A DNA stretch of 64,000 nucleotides from UBA6170 sp942491385 (GTDB lineage: Bacteria > Chloroflexota > Anaerolineae > Anaerolineales > Anaerolineaceae), in assembly GCA_942491385.1 (NCBI GenBank), contig CALOAF010000004.1:124001-188000 (forward strand). Direction: 5' to 3'. The position numbers and the translations under genes are program-made. Positions within the stretch are counted from its first letter, which is position 1, and the number at the start of each line of letters is the position of its first letter. The notes beneath the pieces were generated by a model. It saw only the letters and a list, made by a program, of their open reading frames with translations. It had not been told where the DNA came from and searched no databases. Of the stretch, positions 58,454 through 64,000 are shown in pieces.

Positions 58454-59470
58454 CTATTGGTAACGTGCTTTTACAGCTGGAATTAGATACTCTGCAAAGG
58501 CACGTTTCTGATTATAATCCGGTTTCCAACCCCAATCTGAAGTGGCTGAGCTATCATCAACATCGGCTGGCCAAGTATCAACGATACCCTGTCTGGGGAT
58601 GTCCGTTTCAAATATGACTTCTGCTTTTGGAAAAGCACTCATAACGATATCATAGAATTCTTGCGCTGAAGGATTAAAGCTGGTTACGTTATAAACCAGG
58701 TTTGATAAATTGGTCTTTTCAGCTTTTTCCAGATCCAACAAGGCTTTAATGGCATCAGGCATCACCATGAATGGTAAACGGGTGTCTGGCCTCACGAAAC
58801 AACGATACTTTTGGCCCATAGCCGCATAATGTAGCATTTCTGGACCATAATCACTTGTTCCACCTGTGGGGGTCGTAATGGCGGAGATTAGTCCTGGAAA
58901 ACTAATTGCACTGAAGTCGAATCCACACGGATTTTTATCAGCAGCCAATTGTCGATAATAATTCGTGTAGTAACGGCCTAGTTGCTCGCAATACAATTTA
59001 TTACAGCCATACATAGTAGTTGGTTGGCACCAGACTTCTTCTTTGATTTTCCCCAAGGCGTTTTTTGTCGCTAAGTCAGGCAAACCATATACAGCGATTG
59101 AACTTGGATACAGGAATTTCACCGGTTTTCCTTGCCAAGTAGCTTGTTCTACAGCCAGACGTAAAAGATTAAGTGTCCCTTCTACGTTTACCCTGTGAGC
59201 AGTTTCAGGATTATATTCGGCTTTTGTCGATAGAATTGAGGCTAAATGATATATTGTGCGGATTTCATATTCCGCGACCAGCCTGCCCAGTAACATTTGG
59301 TCTAAAATATCTCCCTGAATAAATCTTTCACATTTGGAGCGGAGGTTGTCATCCATTGGCATTACATCTAAAGCGAGGATTTGGGTTTTTTCTTTTTCAG
59401 ATAGATGGTTTATTAATCCATGTCCTATTTCTCCATTCGCTCCGGTAATCAAGACTACTTCTTTTCTCAT
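58454..59470 (-). CDS. Extended SDR: probable L-threonine 3-dehydrogenase / NAD-dependent epimerase
   Basis: 338 residues. The NAD motif is 'ITGANGEIGHGL' at about 8-19. The catalytic Tyr-x-x-x-Lys is 'YGCNKLYCEQLGRYY', with an upstream Ser ('YPSSIAVYG'). The C-terminal 'DDSSATSDWGWKPDYNQKRA' resembles the SDR-type threonine dehydrogenases (TDH), which make 2-amino-3-ketobutyrate, more than sugar epimerases. UDP-sugar epimerase remains an alternative. ATG 59470 has GGAG 7 bases upstream; an ORF extension to 59551 lacks similarity and a ribosome site. Confidence 0.85.
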   Translation of the reverse strand: MRKEVVLITGANGEIGHGLINHLSEKEKTQILALDVMPMDDNLRSKCERFIQGDILDQMLLGRLVAEYEIRTIYHLASILSTKAEYNPETAHRVNVEGTLNLLRLAVEQATWQGKPVKFLYPSSIAVYGLPDLATKNALGKIKEEVWCQPTTMYGCNKLYCEQLGRYYTNYYRQLAADKNPCGFDFSAISFPGLISAITTPTGGTSDYGPEMLHYAAMGQKYRCFVRPDTRLPFMVMPDAIKALLDLEKAEKTNLSNLVYNVTSFNPSAQEFYDIVMSAFPKAEVIFETDIPRQGIVDTWPADVDDSSATSDWGWKPDYNQKRAFAEYLIPAVKARYQ

Positions 59471-59587
59471 GTAAACGCTCCTTATCAAGATAAAGTTGGG
59501 ATGAAATTGGCTTTTGATAATTGATGAATTTATTGTAATCAAATAATCCAAAACTCATGGGAATAAATCGTACCAAATTTACAAAAA

Positions 59588-59610
59588 AAGCTCAGATTTT
59601 CGCTGAGCTT
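59588..59610 (-). terminator. Terminator of the secDF operon
   Basis: Stem AAGCTCAG/CTGAGCTT with a 7-base loop. Read on the minus strand it is followed by a T7 run, 23 bases past the secF stop. Confidence 0.85.
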
Positions 59611-59632
59611 CTCATTAATATAAAAAGGATGT

Positions 59633-60568
59633 TTATCCGGTAACGGTTTCTTTCTTCCTGAACCAATTTTTCCATTCTTTGGTTTCCCATACCACAAGCA
59701 ATGGGGCAGCGACAAAGATAGAAGAATATGTACCACTGAAGAGACCAACTAACAAAATTACAGCAAACTCACGTAAGGTGATACCACCAAATAATGCTAG
59801 TGCCAGCAACATGAATTCAACGGTCATTAATTGTGTATTGATTGATCTTTGTAAAGTTTGAACAATAGAGTGGTTTACTAATTTTTCAAATTGTAATTTT
59901 CTGAAAATGGTACTATTCTCTCTAATTCGGTCAAACACCACAATTTTATCCTGAACCGAAAAACCGATCACTGTCAATAATGCAGTCAGGAACATTGAAT
60001 CAACTTGCCAACCAAATAATTTTCCGCCGATGGCACTTAAACTAATCACAATCATTACATCGTGAAGCATTGCTAAAATACCACAAATACCATATCGGAA
60101 AGCATTCGTGATGCCTCTGAATGCGAAAGTGATATAAATTACAACAGCCAAACCAGCTATACCTACGGCTACAGCCGCTCTTTGAGTTACCTGTTCTGCA
60201 ATAACTGGGCCAACACTCTCAAATCGATTGATTGTAATCGTGTCAGTACTGATTGCTTCGAGTTGTGTAACGATTTCACCTTTAACCTGTTCATCCATAA
60301 ATGGTGATCGGATGACCAAGATTGTTGGTTGACCATCAGTATCGACAGCTGTCTGGACGGAGACTTCATCGAAATTAAATGTTTCATAAATAGATACTAC
60401 TTCTTCTGTACTGGGTAAATTCGATGATGAATATTGTAACTCTAATAATGTGCCACCTTTAAAATCAACGGCAAGCGGCAACCCATCAACTGCAATGATA
60501 ATCAAACCGATCAGAATAAAAATTATTGAAATTGTAAAAAATATGTATCGTTTTCCTAAAATATTCAT
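59633..60568 (-). CDS. secF: Protein translocase subunit SecF
   Basis: 311 residues, six helices, RND-type. N-terminal helix, then 'LAVDFKGGTLLELQYS', a periplasm-side loop, and 'TALLTVIGFSVQDKIVVFDRIREN', the SecF signature (quoted over its core). It works with SecD to pull preproteins through SecYEG using the proton gradient. Sixteen bases downstream of secD. Confidence 0.95.
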   Translation of the reverse strand: MNILGKRYIFFTISIIFILIGLIIIAVDGLPLAVDFKGGTLLELQYSSSNLPSTEEVVSIYETFNFDEVSVQTAVDTDGQPTILVIRSPFMDEQVKGEIVTQLEAISTDTITINRFESVGPVIAEQVTQRAAVAVGIAGLAVVIYITFAFRGITNAFRYGICGILAMLHDVMIVISLSAIGGKLFGWQVDSMFLTALLTVIGFSVQDKIVVFDRIRENSTIFRKLQFEKLVNHSIVQTLQRSINTQLMTVEFMLLALALFGGITLREFAVILLVGLFSGTYSSIFVAAPLLVVWETKEWKNWFRKKETVTG

Positions 60569-60584
60569 TATTTACATCCTTTCT

Positions 60585-61961
60585 TTAGATGCCAAACCAA
60601 TTCAAATGATTTTCAGGATGTTTGATGACATCAAGTGATATTGCGAGGAAGGTTCTAGTGACAAAAATGGCAGAGAACAAACTGATGCCAACGCCTAATG
60701 CCAATGTGATGGCAAAACCTTTCACAAAACTAGCACCAAAAGTTGATCCGAACCAAAACAAAATTGCACAAGTAATAAGGGTTGCAATGTTGGAGTCACG
60801 AATGGATGGCCAGGCGCGTTTCCAACCTAATTCTATGGCTTGAGATAGGGTGCGCCCATTTCGAAGTTCTTCTTTTAAACGTTCAAATATCAGAATGTTC
60901 GCATCTAAAGCGCTACCTGTACTGAGCAAGAAGCCTGCAATGCCTGGCAAAGTTAAAGTGACAGGAATTAATCTAAATAATGCAAACGTAACTAATGCAT
61001 AAATGATAATTGAGAAATCAGCCAATATCCCAGGAATTTTGTAGAATATTGCCATGAATAACGCTACCAATATAAAGCCGACCAATCCAGCGACTAAACT
61101 TTTTTCAAGTGAGTCCTGGCCCAATGTCGGTCCAATAACACGAATTTGTTCCACCACGAGGGGGATAGGCAGTGATCCGTAGCGAAGTTGAACTGCTAAG
61201 GCGTTTGCTTCCTCAACGGTGAAAGATCCAGTAATTGTACCGGTTCCTTCTGTGATGGCGGTTGATATTGTTGGGGCGGAAATCAATTTATTATCCAATA
61301 CAATGGCAAGTGATTTTCCTACATTATTGGTTGTATGTTCGGAAAATACATCACGACCGTTGTTGGTGAGTTCAAAATCAATCTGGTAAGAATTGGCAAT
61401 TGGACTATTAACTGCGACTCCTTTCAAATCAATACCGGTCATAACTGTATGGAAAACAGGTGTAGTTGATTCGCCAGTGTCAGGGTCGGTGCTCAAAGAG
61501 TCTGGCGTCGGCACACCAGTAACTTTTGTGGTCGATGTAAAGTCAGAAATTATTTCGTCTCCGGGTTGGAAACCAAATAAATTATCACCAATATCTACAA
61601 ATTCAAGAACACCGGTTTGTTTAATTTGTTCAATGACATCTTCGGCGTTCGATGCGCCAGGGAATTCACCAACAATTCGGTTACTACCTGCCACTTGAAA
61701 AACAACCTCACTAACCCCTAAACCGTTCGATCTGTTTTCCAAAATTTGCCGGGCTACCTGCAATGATTCGCTGGTTATTTCAGACTCTTCGGGAAGGTCT
61801 GCTTTTAATATTACTTGCATACCTCCACGGAGATCCAAACCCAAGACGGTTGAAATCGATTTGTTGATTAATGGAATTTGAGTAGTCGAGGGAAGATCAA
61901 TCCAAATCACTGCGGCGAGCAGGACAAGAATGAGGATCAGATTGGTATAGCGTCGCTTCAT
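60585..61961 (-). CDS. secD: Protein translocase subunit SecD
   Basis: 458 residues. Helix 1 ('YTNLILILVLLAAVIWI'), then 'LDLRGGMQVILKAD', a large external domain (P1 about 60-250), and the C-terminal membrane block with 'LRYGSLPIPLVVEQ', 'PTLGQDSLEKSLVAGLVGF' and 'GSALDANILIFERLKEELRN'. Partner of SecF. ATG 61961 is used because GGAGG precedes it. The ORF opens further upstream, but the added residues lack similarity. Confidence 0.95.
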   Translation of the reverse strand: MKRRYTNLILILVLLAAVIWIDLPSTTQIPLINKSISTVLGLDLRGGMQVILKADLPEESEITSESLQVARQILENRSNGLGVSEVVFQVAGSNRIVGEFPGASNAEDVIEQIKQTGVLEFVDIGDNLFGFQPGDEIISDFTSTTKVTGVPTPDSLSTDPDTGESTTPVFHTVMTGIDLKGVAVNSPIANSYQIDFELTNNGRDVFSEHTTNNVGKSLAIVLDNKLISAPTISTAITEGTGTITGSFTVEEANALAVQLRYGSLPIPLVVEQIRVIGPTLGQDSLEKSLVAGLVGFILVALFMAIFYKIPGILADFSIIIYALVTFALFRLIPVTLTLPGIAGFLLSTGSALDANILIFERLKEELRNGRTLSQAIELGWKRAWPSIRDSNIATLITCAILFWFGSTFGASFVKGFAITLALGVGISLFSAIFVTRTFLAISLDVIKHPENHLNWFGI

Positions 61962-62072
61962 GGGAAAATAGCCTCCAGTCTTATTATCTGCAACCAAAAG
62001 GCTGCACAACCCGAAAATTATACTCTCATATTTATGTTATGTGTAGGAGTATCTGGAAATCGAACGAAATCT

Positions 62073-62109
62073 GTTGTATATAGATCTTTCCAAACAATCC
62101 ATATACAAC
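62073..62109. promoter_or_regulatory. Inverted repeat upstream of secD
   Basis: Perfect 9-base arms GTTGTATAT/ATATACAAC with a 19-base spacer, in the 209-base gap between the UroD-family gene and secD, which are on the same strand. No T-run follows on either strand, so an operator or leader structure is more likely than a terminator. Confidence 0.35.
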
Positions 62110-62170
62110 CATGTTTTTAGATTCACTTTGTTATTAGAGAAAATGATTAAACCGCTACAAGGAAATCATA

Positions 62171-63166
62171 CTAAAAAGAGAAATCTTGAAATTCCTCGGA
62201 AATTAATTGACAAATTGCGTAATAGCCCCAGTCATCCCATTCTTCCTGTACACCAATTCCAGATAGATCCAGGTAATTCTTAAAAATCACCCCACCCTTG
62301 AATAATTCAAACATTTCTTTTGCTCCGCGTTCGATGATTGATCGATCTCCAGTTGGCAGGATCTTTTGTATGTCGATGGGACTGAATAAAGCTGCCTTAT
62401 GCTTTTTTAATAAAACTGATAGTTCAGGCATGTTGTAAACAGTTGGTTGATCAAATTGGAATGCGTCAACTCCAATTGCCAGAAGGTCAGGGAGAATTGA
62501 CCAGTTATTACCACATGAATGCATAAAGATTTTTAGACCGTAATCATGGGCAATTGAAAACAACCGGGCATATTCTGATTTAAAATAATATCGAAACATT
62601 TTTGGACTGAAAAACAATCCAGTTTGAGTCCCTAAATCTTCGGCTAAAAAAATACCATCGGCACCATTTTTTCCAGCAAGGTGGATTTTTTGCTCATATG
62701 CATCGGAAATGATTTTATGCAATCGAATTAATTTATCCGGGTTTGTTGCCATATCTAAAAAATAAACGCCCATATCCCTAATGTATCGTGCATTATCAAA
62801 AACCCAACCTCCAAGAGTAACCATTTTAAATTTATCGGTTTGTTGATTGAATAATTCTATTAAATCTTTTGCACAATCAGGGTGGGAGTAATCTGGAGCA
62901 TTTAAATGATCAAGATCATCCCAGTCTTTAACAAAAGGTTGAAAAATTTCTCCTTTTTGAGATCCAATTACCATTCTATGCCAGATATTTCCCCATTCAT
63001 CATCGTAATATTCGCGATCACCTTCTATCCAACGTTTTTGATGATAATTGTGAGGTTTCAGCTCCGCAAATAAAAAATCACTGATTCGATTTCTATCAAA
63101 ATCCAAGCCTGGTCGTGGAGGATTATCGTGATTAATATTAGCTAAAATAATTTCTTTGGAATTCAT
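62171..63166 (-). CDS. Uroporphyrinogen decarboxylase (URO-D)-family protein
   Basis: 331 residues of the URO-D superfamily TIM barrel. It contains 'DGIFLAEDLGTQTGLFFSP' and 'MHSCGNNWSILPDLLAIGVD'; the His-x-Cys-Gly motif is the zinc-type site of methyltransferase-like members (MtaA/CmuA group) and the catabolic URO-D-like proteins. The heme-pathway Arg motif is not evident, so it is probably not HemE. It is encoded 7 bases after a sugar-isomerase-type gene, which suggests carbohydrate or methyl-compound catabolism (inference). Confidence 0.8.
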   Translation of the reverse strand: MNSKEIILANINHDNPPRPGLDFDRNRISDFLFAELKPHNYHQKRWIEGDREYYDDEWGNIWHRMVIGSQKGEIFQPFVKDWDDLDHLNAPDYSHPDCAKDLIELFNQQTDKFKMVTLGGWVFDNARYIRDMGVYFLDMATNPDKLIRLHKIISDAYEQKIHLAGKNGADGIFLAEDLGTQTGLFFSPKMFRYYFKSEYARLFSIAHDYGLKIFMHSCGNNWSILPDLLAIGVDAFQFDQPTVYNMPELSVLLKKHKAALFSPIDIQKILPTGDRSIIERGAKEMFELFKGGVIFKNYLDLSGIGVQEEWDDWGYYAICQLISEEFQDFSF

Positions 63167-63173
63167 TTGATTA

Positions 63174-64000
63174 TCACCTTAATCTGGCACTTTCTTCTTG
63201 AAATAAATCCATAAATTTCATCCCATATTCAACATAATTCTGGAATCTTATCAAATCTACAAGTTTTTCTGATTGTTCATGATGGACGACTGAAAGGTGT
63301 GGTTCAATCGAAAAACCTCCATCATAATCGTTTCTAATTAAATCACTTACGATCCGTCTCACATCACCATGGCCTTCTCCCGGAAAGGTGAATTTCAACT
63401 CAGGAAAAATCTGGTCCGTCTCCTTAATAAATATGCAATCTTTGATATGTATATATTCAATAAATTCTCTGACATTAGCATAAAATTCCCAGGAGGATTG
63501 TTTTTTATAAGGTGGTTTACCTATGTGGTTGTCCGCACCAACTGGATTGCCTGTATCGAAAACCAATTTAAAATTTGGTGAATTTATTTTGTTTAGTAAT
63601 CTTAATGTGTGAGCATGTGATAAACCACCATAATTCATACAGTTTTCATGCAGGTACAAAATCCCTGCATCTTCGCAAATTTTTACTAAAAGAGACAACT
63701 TCTCAAAAATACATTTTTCAATGTCTGGAGAATCTGGTTCAATATCATTAACAATTTTGAAGCTCATGCCACGTAAATACTTTGTTCCTAGGCGCTGCAT
63801 ACGGGAGATTGCCCGACGAAGCGATTCAAGATTTTCCTGAAAACCAGCTTCATCCCTTGGATCTTTACTCCAATTGGCGATAGCGCTACCAAAACAATTA
63901 ATTTTGACTTTATTTTCATCTAGTTTTTCACAAACATGATCAAATTCATACTCACTGATATCTGTAGTATTAATGTTATTAATGGAGCGTGATTCAATAT
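63174..64000 (-). CDS. Sugar phosphate isomerase/epimerase (xylose-isomerase-like TIM barrel), 5' end outside window
   Basis: At least 275 residues, open to the right edge in frame, with the N-terminus missing. No ATG precedes the internal Met at 63800, but similarity continues upstream ('INCFGSAIANWSKDPRD'), so the gene is longer than that Met implies. Metal-site segments typical of the AP_endonuc_2 fold are 'YLHENCMNYGG', 'LVFDTGNPVGA', 'YIHIKDC' and 'FPGEGHGDV' with 'GFSIEPHL'. It likely isomerises or epimerises a sugar or polyol. It is co-transcribed with the URO-D-family gene downstream. Confidence 0.85.
   Translation of the reverse strand, partial: IESRSINNINTTDISEYEFDHVCEKLDENKVKINCFGSAIANWSKDPRDEAGFQENLESLRRAISRMQRLGTKYLRGMSFKIVNDIEPDSPDIEKCIFEKLSLLVKICEDAGILYLHENCMNYGGLSHAHTLRLLNKINSPNFKLVFDTGNPVGADNHIGKPPYKKQSSWEFYANVREFIEYIHIKDCIFIKETDQIFPELKFTFPGEGHGDVRRIVSDLIRNDYDGGFSIEPHLSVVHHEQSEKLVDLIRFQNYVEYGMKFMDLFQEESARLR

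Noticed and set aside
1..64000. Mobile elements, CRISPR arrays, toxin-antitoxin or defence modules
   Set aside because: I looked for transposases, integrases, spaced direct repeats, attachment duplications at the three tRNA genes and defence-type domains, and saw none.

Overview
The window looks like the chromosome of an aerobic or facultative member of the Chloroflexota, most likely class Anaerolineae. That placement is an inference from gene content, protein style and the modest GC content (near 40% by eye), not from a marker search. The DNA is gene-dense housekeeping sequence. I see no insertion sequence, phage, integrase, CRISPR array or rRNA operon.

Layout. (1) 1-2700: the end of one MoeA-family protein, then a MoeA protein with a C-terminal periplasmic-binding-protein-like domain, then a BCP peroxiredoxin. 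(2) 2747-13854: a respiratory block. An Rrf2-type [Fe-S] regulator and a lipoprotein cytochrome c are followed by a LuxR-type response regulator and a degenerate stand-alone receiver protein. After these comes a tightly overlapping aa3-type cytochrome oxidase operon (ctaC-D-F-E, Sco1, a cupredoxin-like membrane protein, SURF1, a CtaA-CtaB fusion). PCu(A)C copper chaperone, ThpR and RsfS genes lie on the other strand. (3) 13979-17447: a 6S-like RNA gene with its own promoter, a ChbG/YdjC deacetylase, an FHA protein, an AI-2E permease and a 60-residue partner. (4) 17467-23562: an NAD-linked, molybdenum/tungsten formate dehydrogenase (three subunits) with MobA and FdhD. (5) 23667-28938: a degenerate phosphoglucose/phosphomannose isomerase relative, a GT4 glycosyltransferase, tRNA-Thr, a methyltransferase-like/patatin fusion, uridine kinase and a DedA/VTT protein. 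(6) 29130-38119: a shape and division cluster, mreB-mreC-mreD-PBP2-minC-minD-minE-rodA, followed by gltX. (7) 38211-45979: tRNA-Gln, a small acidic Cys protein, VKOR, MoeA, a Rel/SpoT enzyme, and a two-gene FAD/[Fe-S] amine dehydrogenase. (8) 46227-53441: Pfk, prfB with a programmed +1 frameshift, ftsY, rlmN, a HAD phosphatase, clpP, trigger factor and tRNA-Leu. (9) 53526-64000: a conserved hypothetical gene, ADP-forming acyl-CoA synthetase, htpG, an SDR epimerase/threonine dehydrogenase, secF-secD, and a UroD-family/sugar-isomerase pair running off the end.

How they fit together. Molybdopterin genes (three MoeA-type proteins, MobA, FdhD) serve the formate dehydrogenase, which would feed NADH to respiration ending at the heme-copper oxidase. 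Copper and heme a supply genes (Sco1, PCu(A)C, SURF1, CtaA-CtaB) are beside the oxidase. Translation, secretion and proteostasis genes form ordinary minus-strand runs.

I found no clear new multi-gene defence or mobile system. The most unusual items are the 6S-like RNA, the regulator pair and perfect palindrome in front of the oxidase operon, and the sugar-isomerase relative lacking its expected catalytic motifs. The others are the methyltransferase-like/patatin fusion, a Rel enzyme mixing hydrolase and RelA-type signatures, a probable CTG start for rsfS, and three genes that look leaderless.
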